From: Bacteroides congonensis
GTDB taxonomy: Bacteria; Bacteroidota; Bacteroidia; Bacteroidales; Bacteroidaceae
Assembly (NCBI RefSeq): GCF_900130125.1
Contig: NZ_FQXY01000006.1
Coordinates: forward strand, 62,001 to 126,000
Direction of reading: 5' to 3'
Length of the DNA stretch: 64,000 nucleotides
Made by a program: the position numbers and the translations under genes. The notes below the pieces were generated by a model. The model saw nothing but the letters and a program-made list of their open reading frames with translations. It was not told the origin of the DNA and made no database searches. Positions 54,389-64,000 of this stretch are shown in pieces (the first letter of the stretch is position 1; every line of letters starts with the position of its first letter).

Positions 54389-57300
54389 ATGATTCTTTTT
54401 TTCAGAACCCCTTCCAAGAGCGTGATTGCCGTAGAGAGCAACCATCAGCTCACCACTGACGAAAGTAATAAACTCTGCTGGCTTTTTGGAGAAGCCGTGA
54501 TGGAAAGTGAAGAAAACCTGAAAGGCTGTTTCGTCGGTCCGCGCCGCGAAATGATCACTCCCTGGAGTACAAACGCAGTAGAAATCACCCAAAACATGGG
54601 ACTTGAAGGCATCAGCCGCATCGAGGAGTACTTCCCCGTTAAGGACGAAAATGCCGACTTCGACCCAATGCTACAACGCATGTACAAGGGACTCGACCAA
54701 AATGTATTCACGACCAACCGTCAGCCGGAACCGATCATCTATATCGAAGACCTCGAAGTGTACAATGAAAAAGAAGGCCTGGCGCTTTCTAAAGAAGAAA
54801 TGGACTATCTGAAGAAAGTGGAAAACGACCTCGGCCGTAAACTGACTGACTCTGAAGTTTTCGGTTTCGCACAGATTAACTCCGAACACTGCCGCCACAA
54901 AATCTTCGGCGGAACGTTTATCATCGACGGTGTAGAGCAGGAATCTTCCCTGTTCCAAATGATTAAAAAGACGACACAGGAAAATCCGAATAAAATCATC
55001 TCTGCTTATAAAGATAATGTAGCCTTCGCAGAAGGGCCGGTTGTAGAGCAGTTCGCTCCGGCAGACCACTCCAAACCTGATTATTTCCAGGTGAAAGACA
55101 TCAAGAGTGTTATCTCTCTGAAAGCGGAAACACATAACTTCCCGACTACCGTAGAGCCGTTCAACGGTGCTTCTACCGGTACAGGTGGTGAAATACGCGA
55201 CCGTATGGGTGGTGGTAAAGGTTCATGGCCGATTGCAGGTACTGCTGTATACATGACCTCTTATCCCCGCACGGACGAAGGACGCGAATGGGAAGAAATT
55301 CTTCCGGTACGCCAATGGCTATACCAAACTCCCGAACAGATTCTTATCAAGGCATCCAACGGCGCTTCCGACTTCGGAAACAAGTTCGGCCAGCCGCTGA
55401 TCTGCGGTTCCGTACTGACATTCGAACATACGGAGAACAAAGAAGTGTACGGGTATGATAAAGTAATCATGCTCGCCGGTGGTGTAGGCTACGGTACACA
55501 GCGTGACTGCCTGAAAGGTGCTCCCGAAGCAGGTAACAAGGTGGTAGTAATCGGCGGCGACAACTATCGCATCGGACTGGGCGGCGGTTCCGTATCTTCA
55601 GTAGATACAGGACGTTACAGCAGTGGCATAGAACTGAATGCTGTTCAGCGCGCCAACGCTGAAATGCAGAAACGTGCCAACAACGTAGTACGTGCCCTTT
55701 GCGAAGAAGATGTGAATCCTGTTGTTTCCATCCACGACCACGGTTCAGCCGGACACGTTAACTGCCTGTCCGAGTTAGTAGAAGAATGTGGTGGCTTGAT
55801 TGACATGAGCAAGTTGCCTATCGGTGACAAGACATTGTCGGCAAAAGAAATCATTGCCAACGAGAGCCAGGAACGTATGGGACTGTTGATTAAAGAAGAA
55901 GCTATCGAACATGTACGCAAAATCGCCGAACGCGAGCGCGCTCCGATGTACGTAGTCGGTGAAACAACCGGCGACCATCGTTTCGCTTTCCAACAGGCTG
56001 ACGGTGTACGTCCGTTCGACCTTGCCGTAGAACAAATGTTCGGTTCTTCTCCCAAGACCTATATGGTAGACAAGACCGTAGAACGTCATTATAAAATGCC
56101 GGAATACGAATTGTCCAAACTTCACGAATACCTGACTAATGTATTGCAGCTCGAAGCAGTAGCCTGCAAGGATTGGTTGACAAATAAGGTAGACCGTTCG
56201 GTAACAGGTAAGGTAGCCCGCCAGCAATGCCAGGGTGAACTTCAGTTGCCGTTGAGCGACTGTGGTGTCGTAGCACTCGACTACCGTGGTGAGAAAGGTA
56301 TCGCCACTTCTATCGGACATGCTCCGCAAGCTGCATTGGCTGATCCGGCTGCCGGCTCTATCCTTTCCGTATCCGAAGCGCTGACCAACCTCGTTTGGGC
56401 TCCGATGGCAGAAGGCATGGACAGCATCTCTTTGTCTGCCAACTGGATGTGGCCCTGCCGTTCACAAGAAGGTGAAGACGCTCGTCTTTACACAGCTGTG
56501 AAAGCATTGAGCGACTTCTGTTGCGCTCTGCAAATCAATGTGCCTACCGGAAAAGACTCTCTGTCCATGACTCAGAAATACCCGAACGGTGAGAAAGTAA
56601 TTTCTCCGGGAACAGTGATTGTCTCTGCAGGCGGTGAAGTCTCAGACGTGAAGAAAGTAGTATCTCCAGTATTGGTAAACAATGAAAAGACTACTCTTTA
56701 TCATATCGACTTCAGCTTTGACGAACTGAAACTCGGTGGTTCCGCTTTCGCGCAATCTTTGGGTAAAGTAGGCGACGATGTACCTTGCGTACAGGATGCC
56801 GAATACTTCCGTGATGCTTTCCTTGCCGTACAGGAGCTTGTAAACAAAGGGTTGATTCTTGCGGGACACGATATTTCCGCCGGTGGTCTGATTACCACAT
56901 TGCTCGAAATGTGTTTCTCTAATGTAGAAGGCGGTATGGAAATCAGCCTTGACAAGATGAAGGAACAGGATATCATCAAGATTCTGTTTGCTGAAAATCC
57001 GGGTATCGTTATCCAGATCAGCGACAAGCATAAGGAAGAAGTGAAGAAGATTCTCGAAAATGCCGGCATAGGCTACATGAAGTTGGGTAAACCGACTGAC
57101 GAACGCCACATCCTGGTATCTAAGGACGGTGCTACTTACCAGTTCGGTATCGACTACATGCGTGATGTATGGTATTCTTCTTCTTACCTGCTCGACCGCA
57201 AACAGTCTATGAACGGCTGCGCAAAGAAACGTTTCGAAAACTATAAGATGCAACCTGTTGAATTCGCGTTCATGCCTGAATTCAAGGGTAAGCTTTCTCA

Positions 57301-58093
57301 ATATGGTATCACTCCGGATCGTCGTACTCCTAGCGGTATCCGTGCGGCTATCATCCGTGAGAAAGGTACAAACGGCGAACGTGAAATGGCTTACTCACTC
57401 TACCTGGCAGGCTTCGATGTAAAAGACGTTACGATGACCGACCTTATCAGCGGACGTGAGACACTGGAAGATGTGAACATGATTGTTTACTGCGGTGGTT
57501 TCTCCAACTCTGACGTACTGGGTTCAGCCAAAGGATGGGCAGGCGCATTCCTGTTCAACCCGAAAGCGAAAGAAGCGCTGGATAACTATTATGCCCGTGA
57601 AGATACACTGTCATTAGGTGTCTGCAACGGTTGCCAGTTGATGATGGAACTCAACCTTATCAACCCGGAACTGAAGAAGCAGGGCAAGATGTTGCACAAT
57701 GATTCACATAAGTTCGAATCACGCTTCCTCGGCCTGACTATCCCGACAAACCGCAGTGTGATGTTCGGCTCTTTGAGCGGCAGCAAACTGGGTATTTGGG
57801 TTGCTCACGGAGAAGGAAAGTTCTCTTTGCCCTATGATGAAGACAAATATAATGTAGTAGCGAAGTATAGCTATGATGAATATCCGGCTAACCCGAACGG
57901 TTCCGACTATTCCATCGCAGCACTGGCTAGTGCGGACGGACGTCACCTGGCTATCATGCCTCACTTGGAACGCTCCATCTTCCCATGGCAAAATGGTTGC
58001 TACCCGGCAGATCGCAAGAACAGCGATCAGGTAACTCCGTGGATCGAAGCATTTGTCAATGCCCGTAAATGGGTGGAAGAAAAAGTGAAATAA
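54389..58093 (+). CDS. purL: Phosphoribosylformylglycinamidine synthase
   Basis: A 1234-aa single-chain enzyme of purine synthesis that converts FGAR to FGAM using glutamine and ATP. The N-terminal and linker region includes FAQINSEHCRHKIFGG. The two ATP-binding halves show KAETHNFPTTVEPFNGASTG and IHDHGSAGHVNCLSELVEE. The C-terminal glutaminase domain has nucleophile C1079 in GVCNGCQLMMEL. It is the long form found in E. coli (about 1295 aa), not the split PurL/PurQ/PurS set. A terminator follows. Confidence 0.97.
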   Translation: MILFFRTPSKSVIAVESNHQLTTDESNKLCWLFGEAVMESEENLKGCFVGPRREMITPWSTNAVEITQNMGLEGISRIEEYFPVKDENADFDPMLQRMYKGLDQNVFTTNRQPEPIIYIEDLEVYNEKEGLALSKEEMDYLKKVENDLGRKLTDSEVFGFAQINSEHCRHKIFGGTFIIDGVEQESSLFQMIKKTTQENPNKIISAYKDNVAFAEGPVVEQFAPADHSKPDYFQVKDIKSVISLKAETHNFPTTVEPFNGASTGTGGEIRDRMGGGKGSWPIAGTAVYMTSYPRTDEGREWEEILPVRQWLYQTPEQILIKASNGASDFGNKFGQPLICGSVLTFEHTENKEVYGYDKVIMLAGGVGYGTQRDCLKGAPEAGNKVVVIGGDNYRIGLGGGSVSSVDTGRYSSGIELNAVQRANAEMQKRANNVVRALCEEDVNPVVSIHDHGSAGHVNCLSELVEECGGLIDMSKLPIGDKTLSAKEIIANESQERMGLLIKEEAIEHVRKIAERERAPMYVVGETTGDHRFAFQQADGVRPFDLAVEQMFGSSPKTYMVDKTVERHYKMPEYELSKLHEYLTNVLQLEAVACKDWLTNKVDRSVTGKVARQQCQGELQLPLSDCGVVALDYRGEKGIATSIGHAPQAALADPAAGSILSVSEALTNLVWAPMAEGMDSISLSANWMWPCRSQEGEDARLYTAVKALSDFCCALQINVPTGKDSLSMTQKYPNGEKVISPGTVIVSAGGEVSDVKKVVSPVLVNNEKTTLYHIDFSFDELKLGGSAFAQSLGKVGDDVPCVQDAEYFRDAFLAVQELVNKGLILAGHDISAGGLITTLLEMCFSNVEGGMEISLDKMKEQDIIKILFAENPGIVIQISDKHKEEVKKILENAGIGYMKLGKPTDERHILVSKDGATYQFGIDYMRDVWYSSSYLLDRKQSMNGCAKKRFENYKMQPVEFAFMPEFKGKLSQYGITPDRRTPSGIRAAIIREKGTNGEREMAYSLYLAGFDVKDVTMTDLISGRETLEDVNMIVYCGGFSNSDVLGSAKGWAGAFLFNPKAKEALDNYYAREDTLSLGVCNGCQLMMELNLINPELKKQGKMLHNDSHKFESRFLGLTIPTNRSVMFGSLSGSKLGIWVAHGEGKFSLPYDEDKYNVVAKYSYDEYPANPNGSDYSIAALASADGRHLAIMPHLERSIFPWQNGCYPADRKNSDQVTPWIEAFVNARKWVEEKVK

Positions 58094-58115
58094 AGTTTTC
58101 CTTTATAATTCATCT

Positions 58116-58154
58116 AAGAAAGGCTGGTGTTTTTTGAAATATCAGCCTTTTCTT
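58116..58154 (+). terminator. purL terminator
   Basis: AAGAAAGGCTG (58116-58126) pairs with CAGCCTTTTCTT (58143-58154) with one bulge. The loop contains a TTTTTT run. Confidence 0.65.
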
Positions 58155-58281
58155 CATTTCTCTCTTGCTACCGTAATTCCTTTTTTTGCAACTAAACAGT
58201 CTCAAATAAACAGCTTATACAAATAGCGGTAAAATACCTTATCCACTTCACTTTAAGAGCCATGTAATCTTACCTTAAAAT

Positions 58282-58312
58282 TTTGCAGTATCAAAAATTC
58301 TTCTTAATTTTG
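58282..58312 (+). promoter_or_regulatory. Promoter of the hybrid two-component gene
   Basis: TTTG (58282-58285) is followed after exactly 19 bp by TAATTTTG (58305-58312), an exact fit to the Bacteroides consensus, 54 bp before the ATG. Confidence 0.75.
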
Positions 58313-58366
58313 TCAAACTTTCCCCCTCTAAAATAAGATTCAATAACCCTTAAAAGTCCTATTTGT

Positions 58367-61300
58367 ATGAAAAAGTGGATTTTTCTATTATTATTGTTTC
58401 CTTTAACCTGTGTCGCTCAGACGTATCAATATCTAGGAGTGGAAGATGGGTTGAGCAACAGGCGAGTTTATTGCATTCAGAAAGACAGAACCGGCTATAT
58501 GTGGTTCCTCACACACGAAGGTATTGATAGATACAACGGAAAAGATTTCAAGCGATATAAGTTGATGGACGGTGACACAGAAGTAAATTCTCTGTTAAAC
58601 CTCAACTGGCTGTATATAGACCGGGATGGAGTACTGTGGGAAATCGGCAAGAAGGGCAAGATATTCCGATATGACGAGATCCATGACCGTTTCGAACTTG
58701 TCTACAAGTTACCGATAGAGAACTTCCGTGACCTGCCTGCTCCGGTCAGCTTTGCATGGCTCGACCGGAATAATCATATATGGCTATGCAATGAAGAAAC
58801 AATCTTTCTTTATAACACGGCAACCGCTCAAGTGTGTCCTATCAGAAATGAAATAAAGGAAGAAATCACCGACATCGAGCAAATAGACGAATCGCATTAC
58901 TTTATTGGTACGGAAATGGGGATTCACTATGCCAAACTGGAAAATGACACTCTGGAACTTATCAACTGCGATAAACTGGAGAACGTGAAAGTTCAGGTCA
59001 GCGACCTGCACTTCGACAAAAAGATAGGAAAACTATTCATAGGAACTTTCCTTCGGGGCATTTTCATCTACGACATGAGTATCAAGTCTGTCGTACAACC
59101 GGACAACAATCTGAGAGATATCAGTATCAACAAATTCAAGTCACTGAATGACAAAGAATTACTGATAGCAACGGATGGCGGTGGTGTACATAAAATGAAT
59201 ATTGAAACTTTCCAGTTAGAACCTTACATCATCACAGACTACAACAACAATAATGGCATGAACGGCAACAGTATCAATGACATTTATGTAGATGATGAAG
59301 AAAGGATTTGGCTGGCAAATTATCCTATTGGAATAACCATACAAAACAACCGTTACTCCAGTTATAAATGGATAAAACACTCCATAGGAAACAAGCAGTC
59401 CTTAATCAATGACCAGGTAAATGCAATCATTGAAGACAGCGACGGAGATTTATGGTTCGCGACGAACAACGGTATCAGCTTTTTAAATTCAAAAACCGGA
59501 CAGTGGCGTTCGGTGCTCAGTTCATTTGAAAAGTCACAAGAAAATAAGAGCCATATATTCCTCACCCTTTGTGAAGTAGCTCCCGGGACTATTTGGGCAG
59601 GCGGTTATTCTTCCGGTGCTTACCAAATAGACAAGAAGTCATTTAAAGTCAGTTATTTCATGCCGCCGCTATACACCCAAACCAGCATGCGGCCTGACAA
59701 ATATATTCGTGATATCCGCATGGATTCACAAGGATACATCTGGTCCGGCGGATTTTACAACCTGAAACGTATCCGCCTGGAAACACAGGATGTACGGTTT
59801 TACCCGGGCTTGAACTCTGTCACCGCCATCGTCGAAAAAGATGATAAAAGCATGTGGATAGGTAGTGCCACGGGGCTATATCTATTGGACAAGGAATCCG
59901 GAAAATGGGAACGCATCAAGCTGCCGGTAGAATCAACCTATATCTACTCACTGTATCAGACAAAGAACGGGTCATTATATATAGGTACAAGCGGTTCAGG
60001 ACTCTTGATCTACGATTTTAATAAAAAGCTGTTCACTCATTACTACTCGGAGAACTGCGCTTTGATATCCAATAATATCTATACCATATTGTCGGATGCG
60101 GATAAAGAGATATTAATGGGTACAGAGAGCGGACTGACGAGTTTCTATCCGGAACAAAAGAAATTTTATAACTGGACGGAAGATATGGGATTGATGACTA
60201 CGCACTTCAATGCGTTGTCGGGCGTATTACGCAAAAACAATAACTTTGTCTTCGGAAGTTCTGACGGAGCAATCGAATTTCATAAAGACATGAAATTACC
60301 CAGAAGCTATTCGTCCAAGATGATTTTCAGTGACTTCAAGCTTTTCTATCAGACTATTTATCCGGGAGATGAAAATTCTCCGCTGAAAGAAAGTATCAAT
60401 GATACCAAAGTACTGGAATTGAAATACAATCAGAATATTTTCTCCTTGAAGGTTTCTTCCATCAACTACGATTATCCTTCCAACATCCTTTATTCCTGGA
60501 AACTGGAAGGATTCTACGAAGAATGGAGCAAGCCCAGCAGTGAAAGTATAATCCGTTACACCAACCTTGCACCGGGAACATACACACTGAAAGTACGCAC
60601 CATCTCTAATGAAGACAAGCGTATCGTACTCGAAGAGAGAAACATGGATATTATCATTGCCCAACCATTCTGGTTGACGTTCTGGGCGATGCTGTTATAT
60701 GCAGGTATACTTTTCCTCATTGCCGCCATTCTATTGCGTATCCTTATTTTAAGAAAGCAGCGTAAAGTTTCCGACGAGAAAATACACTTCTTCATCAATA
60801 CGGCACATGACATCCGCACTCCATTGACGCTGATCAAAGCACCTTTAGAAGAACTTCGCGAAAAAGAGACATTAAGCAAGGAAGGCATTTCGAATATGAA
60901 TACGGCTTTACGTAACGTAAACTCTCTGTTACGTCTCACGACTAATCTTATCAATTTCGAAAGAGCGGACGTATATTCTTCCGAGCTATATATTTCGGAA
61001 CATGAACTCAACACGTTCATGAGTGAAATATTCAACGCATTCCAGCAGTATGCCAATATCAAACATATCAACTTCACCTATGAAAGTAATTTCAGGTACA
61101 TGAATGTCTGGTTTGACAAGGAGAAGATGGAATCTATCTTCAAGAATATCATTTCAAACGCATTGAAATATACACCGGAAAATGGAAACGTGCAGGTTTT
61201 CGTTTCAGAGACGTCCGATTCGTGGAGCGTGGAAGTCAGGGATACAGGTATCGGTATTCCGGCCAGCGAACAAAGCAAATTGTTCAAACTTCATTTCCGC

Positions 61301-62383
61301 GGCAGTAACGCCATCAATTCCAAAGTGACCGGTAGCGGTATCGGACTGATGCTCGTATGGAAATTAGTCCGGTTGCACAAAGGAAAGATTAACCTGTCTA
61401 GTGTGGAGAATCAGGGTTCCGTAATTAAAATCACTTTCCCGAAAAACAGTAAACTTTATCGGAAAGCGCACCTGGCGACTCCAAGCAAGCAACGCCAGGA
61501 AATCAAAAGCCTCAACAATGATGTAGCTCCATCCCCTGAGATTTATGAAACAGCGCAAAAGAAAGAAAATGCAGGTCACCAACGAGTCTTAATTGTGGAA
61601 GATAACGATGAGTTACGTAACTACCTATCACAAACATTATCCGGAGACTATACCATCCAGGTTTGTTCCAACGGAAAAGAAGCGTTGACTATTATTCCCG
61701 AATATAAACCGGAACTGGTTATCTCCGACATCATGATGCCGGAAATGCGGGGGGATGAGTTGTGCAAAGTTATCAAGAACAATATCGAGACATCACACAT
61801 CCCTGTTATCCTGCTGACGGCTCTCAACAACGAGAAGGATATTCTTGCAGGACTTAACATCGGCGCAGACGAGTATGTAGTGAAACCGTTCAATATTGGT
61901 ATTCTAAAGGCAAATATATCCAATCTGCTGGCAAACCGCGCCCTTTTGCGCAGCAAGTATGCAAGCCTGGATCTGGAAGACGAAGAGAACGATGAAGATT
62001 GCATCAATTGTTCACAGGATATTGACTGGAAGTTCATCGCAAGTGTCAAGAAGAATGTGGAAGACAACATAGATAACCCAGCTCTTACAGTAGATGTGCT
62101 TTGTAGCCTGATGGGTATGAGCCGTACCAGTTTCTACAATAAACTAAGAGCACTGACCGACCAGTCACCCGGAGATTACATCCGGCTGATTCGCCTGAAA
62201 CGTGCCGTAAAATTACTCAAAGAAGACGCACACAGCATAACGGAAATAGCGGAGATGACAGGATTCAGTGATGCCAAGTACTTCCGTGAAGTATTCAAGA
62301 AGCATTACAACGTAAGTCCCAGTCAATACTTCAAAACAAAAAAAGCAGTAACAAACAAAGAAGAAGGAGAAAAAGAAGAATGA
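58367..62383 (+). CDS. Hybrid two-component sensor/regulator (HTCS)
   Basis: A 1338-aa one-protein signalling system. Order: signal peptide (1-18), periplasmic beta-propeller repeats of the two-component-propeller type (about 25-680; LSNRRVYCIQKDRTGYMWFL), a Y_Y_Y domain (about 690-765), a membrane segment (about 768-795), a HisKA domain with H814 (TAHDIRTPLTLIKAPLEEL), a HATPase domain (NIISNALKYTPENG, VRDTGIGI, GSGIGLML), a receiver with D1121 (VISDIMMPEMRGDEL) and a C-terminal AraC-type DNA-binding domain (about 1230-1325). All catalytic parts look intact. HTCS usually sense a sugar released from a glycan and switch on a polysaccharide locus; the ligand is unknown. It overlaps the next gene by 4 bp. 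Confidence 0.95.
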   Translation: MKKWIFLLLLFPLTCVAQTYQYLGVEDGLSNRRVYCIQKDRTGYMWFLTHEGIDRYNGKDFKRYKLMDGDTEVNSLLNLNWLYIDRDGVLWEIGKKGKIFRYDEIHDRFELVYKLPIENFRDLPAPVSFAWLDRNNHIWLCNEETIFLYNTATAQVCPIRNEIKEEITDIEQIDESHYFIGTEMGIHYAKLENDTLELINCDKLENVKVQVSDLHFDKKIGKLFIGTFLRGIFIYDMSIKSVVQPDNNLRDISINKFKSLNDKELLIATDGGGVHKMNIETFQLEPYIITDYNNNNGMNGNSINDIYVDDEERIWLANYPIGITIQNNRYSSYKWIKHSIGNKQSLINDQVNAIIEDSDGDLWFATNNGISFLNSKTGQWRSVLSSFEKSQENKSHIFLTLCEVAPGTIWAGGYSSGAYQIDKKSFKVSYFMPPLYTQTSMRPDKYIRDIRMDSQGYIWSGGFYNLKRIRLETQDVRFYPGLNSVTAIVEKDDKSMWIGSATGLYLLDKESGKWERIKLPVESTYIYSLYQTKNGSLYIGTSGSGLLIYDFNKKLFTHYYSENCALISNNIYTILSDADKEILMGTESGLTSFYPEQKKFYNWTEDMGLMTTHFNALSGVLRKNNNFVFGSSDGAIEFHKDMKLPRSYSSKMIFSDFKLFYQTIYPGDENSPLKESINDTKVLELKYNQNIFSLKVSSINYDYPSNILYSWKLEGFYEEWSKPSSESIIRYTNLAPGTYTLKVRTISNEDKRIVLEERNMDIIIAQPFWLTFWAMLLYAGILFLIAAILLRILILRKQRKVSDEKIHFFINTAHDIRTPLTLIKAPLEELREKETLSKEGISNMNTALRNVNSLLRLTTNLINFERADVYSSELYISEHELNTFMSEIFNAFQQYANIKHINFTYESNFRYMNVWFDKEKMESIFKNIISNALKYTPENGNVQVFVSETSDSWSVEVRDTGIGIPASEQSKLFKLHFRGSNAINSKVTGSGIGLMLVWKLVRLHKGKINLSSVENQGSVIKITFPKNSKLYRKAHLATPSKQRQEIKSLNNDVAPSPEIYETAQKKENAGHQRVLIVEDNDELRNYLSQTLSGDYTIQVCSNGKEALTIIPEYKPELVISDIMMPEMRGDELCKVIKNNIETSHIPVILLTALNNEKDILAGLNIGADEYVVKPFNIGILKANISNLLANRALLRSKYASLDLEDEENDEDCINCSQDIDWKFIASVKKNVEDNIDNPALTVDVLCSLMGMSRTSFYNKLRALTDQSPGDYIRLIRLKRAVKLLKEDAHSITEIAEMTGFSDAKYFREVFKKHYNVSPSQYFKTKKAVTNKEEGEKEE

Positions 62384-62922
62384 ACATTTATCTCGAATCA
62401 TTTGGAATCTTTTTTAAAATAGGCGCTTTTACCATTGGCGGCGGGTATGCAATGGTACCACTCATCGAAAATGAAATTGTGACCAAGCGGAAATGGATAG
62501 CGCAGGAAGACTTTATCGACCTGTTGGCCATCTCCCAGTCCGCCCCCGGCATCCTGGCGGTTAATATTTCCATTTTTATAGGATATAAGTTGCGCGGCAT
62601 CCGGGGAAGCATTGTCACGGCATTAGGAACGATTCTTCCTTCTTTCATTATTATATTGGCTATCGCCCTGTTCTTTCATAGTTTTAAGGATAATCCGATA
62701 GTGGAGCGTATCTTCAAAGGTATCCGTCCGGCAGTAGTGGCACTTATCGCCGCACCGACCTTTACAATGGGGCGGTCAGCCAAAATCAACCGCTACAATC
62801 TGTGGATTCCCGTTGTTTCAGCACTGCTTATCTGGCTGCTGGGCTTCTCGCCGATCTGGATTATTATTGCTGCGGGTGTAGGTGGTTTCCTTTGGGGAAA
62901 ATTAAGAAAAGTTGAGAGTTGA
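62380..62922 (+). CDS. Chromate-transporter family half-protein, first
   Basis: A 180-aa membrane protein of the short-chain CHR type; two such half-proteins pair to make one transporter. The family start FFKIGAFTIGGGYAMVPLIE and LLAISQSAPGILAVNISIFI are clear. The start overlaps the HTCS stop (ATGA). It could export chromate or another oxyanion, but that is by family name only. The second half follows after 51 bp. Confidence 0.88.
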   Translation: MNIYLESFGIFFKIGAFTIGGGYAMVPLIENEIVTKRKWIAQEDFIDLLAISQSAPGILAVNISIFIGYKLRGIRGSIVTALGTILPSFIIILAIALFFHSFKDNPIVERIFKGIRPAVVALIAAPTFTMGRSAKINRYNLWIPVVSALLIWLLGFSPIWIIIAAGVGGFLWGKLRKVES

Positions 62923-62950
62923 GAACGGAGAGTTGAGAAGGCACGGATTA
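62922..62950. repeat. Dispersed repeat words between the chr genes
   Basis: The gap between the two chr genes carries GAGAGTTGAGA-type repeats and the word GGCACGGATTA (62940-62950), also found at 14637-14647. These look like fragments of dispersed repeats. Confidence 0.5.
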
Positions 62951-62973
62951 TTATATAATAAATTATTAATCAC

Positions 62974-63522
62974 ATGATTTACATACAGTTATTCTATACA
63001 TTTTTCAAAATCGGACTTTTCGGCTTCGGTGGCGGTTATGCCATGCTTTCCATGATTCAAGGCGAGGTGGTAACCCGCTACGGATGGGTAAGTTCGCAGG
63101 AGTTCACAGATATAGTCGCCATCAGTCAGATGACACCGGGGCCGATAGGTATCAATGCAGCGACCTATGTTGGGTTTACTTCGACAGGCAGCGTTTGGGG
63201 TTCTATCATTGCCACTTTTGCGGTAGTTTTCCCCTCTTTTATCTTAATGCTGACTATCAGTAAATTCTTTCTGAAATACCAGAAACATCCGGTAGTAGAA
63301 TCCATCTTCAGCGGGCTGCGACCAGCAGTCGTAGGACTACTGGCTTCTGCCGCACTGGTATTAATGAATGTAGAGAATTTCGGTTCACCTACGGAAGACA
63401 CTTATTCGTTCGTTATCAGCGTCATTATATTCCTGATAGCTTTTATCGGAACAAGAAAATATAAAGCAAATCCGATTCTGATGATTATTGCCTGCGGTAT
63501 TGCAGGATTGCTGCTTTACTAA
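62974..63522 (+). CDS. Chromate-transporter family half-protein, second
   Basis: A 182-aa partner of the preceding half-protein, with the same family start (FFKIGLFGFGGGYAMLSMIQ) and VAISQMTPGPIGINAATYVG. About 5-6 membrane segments. Its last 4 bp overlap the 3' end of the minus-strand gene that follows. Confidence 0.88.
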   Translation: MIYIQLFYTFFKIGLFGFGGGYAMLSMIQGEVVTRYGWVSSQEFTDIVAISQMTPGPIGINAATYVGFTSTGSVWGSIIATFAVVFPSFILMLTISKFFLKYQKHPVVESIFSGLRPAVVGLLASAALVLMNVENFGSPTEDTYSFVISVIIFLIAFIGTRKYKANPILMIIACGIAGLLLY

Positions 63523-64000
63523 AGCTTCACTTTCTTACTTACAGACTTCGATTCATTATGAAGGCGATCCAAAGCCGTTACCACATAACGGTGTTTCGTT
63601 TTTCCAGTTTCGTATGGAAGTTTGTAGAAAGGATTGCGGGTGATAGCTACAATATGCGAAGGGTCGTCAAGGTTCACTTTTTCTTTTCCGCCAAAGCGGT
63701 ACACTACATATTGGACAGCCTTATCCATTTCTGTTTCTGCTTTCGGAGCAGTCCAAAAAAGGACATAACCATCTTCTGTCCATACCTTTTTCATCTTGCG
63801 CACTTTGCCCGGAGCCTTGTCATCCATAAAGTCAAAGACAGGAATCAATGCAGGATATTTATGATATTCACTCACTAAAGCATCACGGTATCTTCCCTGA
63901 TTTTCGACAACAGCCGACGCATACCATTGGCAGCTACCGCCAATCGTCTGATAAGCACGCTGCAAAGCCATCTTTCGTGGAAGCTGGTTGATGGAAGGAT
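63519..64000 (-). CDS. GH10-like (DUF187/YngK-type) protein, C-terminal part
   Basis: The 160 visible residues are the C-terminus of a gene that runs out of the window; the frame has no stop up to the edge, so the internal ATG at 63971 is not the start. The visible part contains ALIPVFDFMDDKAPGKVRKM, then VWTEDGYVLFWTAPKAETEM, then HRYVVTALDRLHNES. This fits the fibronectin-like C-terminal region of family-10-like glycosyl hydrolases (GHL10). The N-terminal catalytic barrel is not visible, so the assignment is moderate. Confidence 0.65.
   Translation of the reverse strand, partial: PSINQLPRKMALQRAYQTIGGSCQWYASAVVENQGRYRDALVSEYHKYPALIPVFDFMDDKAPGKVRKMKKVWTEDGYVLFWTAPKAETEMDKAVQYVVYRFGGKEKVNLDDPSHIVAITRNPFYKLPYETGKTKHRYVVTALDRLHNESKSVSKKVKL

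Overview
The window is a chromosomal segment of a Bacteroides-type gut bacterium with the end of an integrative conjugative element (ICE) at its left edge. The assignment rests on two SusC/SusD outer-membrane pairs, a hybrid two-component regulator, Na+-pumping methylmalonyl-CoA and oxaloacetate decarboxylases, and promoters that fit the Bacteroides pattern TTTG-N19-TAnnTTTG. The gene order pheS-MFS-nth-pgk and mce-mmdA-OadG-BCCP-OadB also resembles what I recall of the B. thetaiotaomicron group. I could not run any search.

Layout. 1-3008: six minus-strand conjugative-element genes, including PcfJ- and PcfK-like proteins. 3009-4366: non-coding element end with inverted repeats and orphan promoters. 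4367-8997: first SusC/SusD pair. 9099-13443: housekeeping genes pheS, MFS transporter, nth and pgk. 13551-18161: a porin, a DUF418 membrane protein and a large TPR protein. 18156-21015: minus-strand genes for Maf, a KdsC-like phosphatase, a DUF2520 protein, a membrane protein and a nitroreductase. 21118-21959: a small ORF with a terminator inside it, and a beta-carbonic anhydrase. 22099-27028: second SusC/SusD pair (minus strand). 27271-33002: an acetyltransferase-like gene, then the methylmalonyl-CoA epimerase/decarboxylase operon. 33258-36878: TPR lipid-exported protein, fba, rpmE2 and a hypothetical gene. 36879-39334: a 481-bp nested palindromic element (124-nt arms) with an ISL3-family insertion sequence at its edge. 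39475-44870: an RND efflux operon. 44971-48325: the oxaloacetate decarboxylase operon. 48326-48978: a long non-coding stretch. 48979-54129: FecR and ECF sigma, prfC, rfbD, DUF4924 and a LysE-type exporter (minus strand). 54389-58093: purL. 58367-63522: a hybrid two-component sensor overlapping a two-gene chromate-type transporter. 63519-64000: the C-terminal part of a GH10-like protein.

How the genes work together. The two Na+-decarboxylase operons belong to the succinate-propionate fermentation route: each couples decarboxylation of a biotin-bound substrate to Na+ export. The SusC/SusD pairs import oligosaccharides or other nutrients, but neither has an enzyme gene beside it, so their substrates cannot be read here. 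The most unusual parts are the 124-nt inverted repeat at 37012-37492, the coding sequence that runs through an intrinsic terminator at 21259-21291, the LTD-OadG lipoprotein fusion, the sigma/anti-sigma pair without a receptor gene, and the regulator-transporter overlap at 62380.
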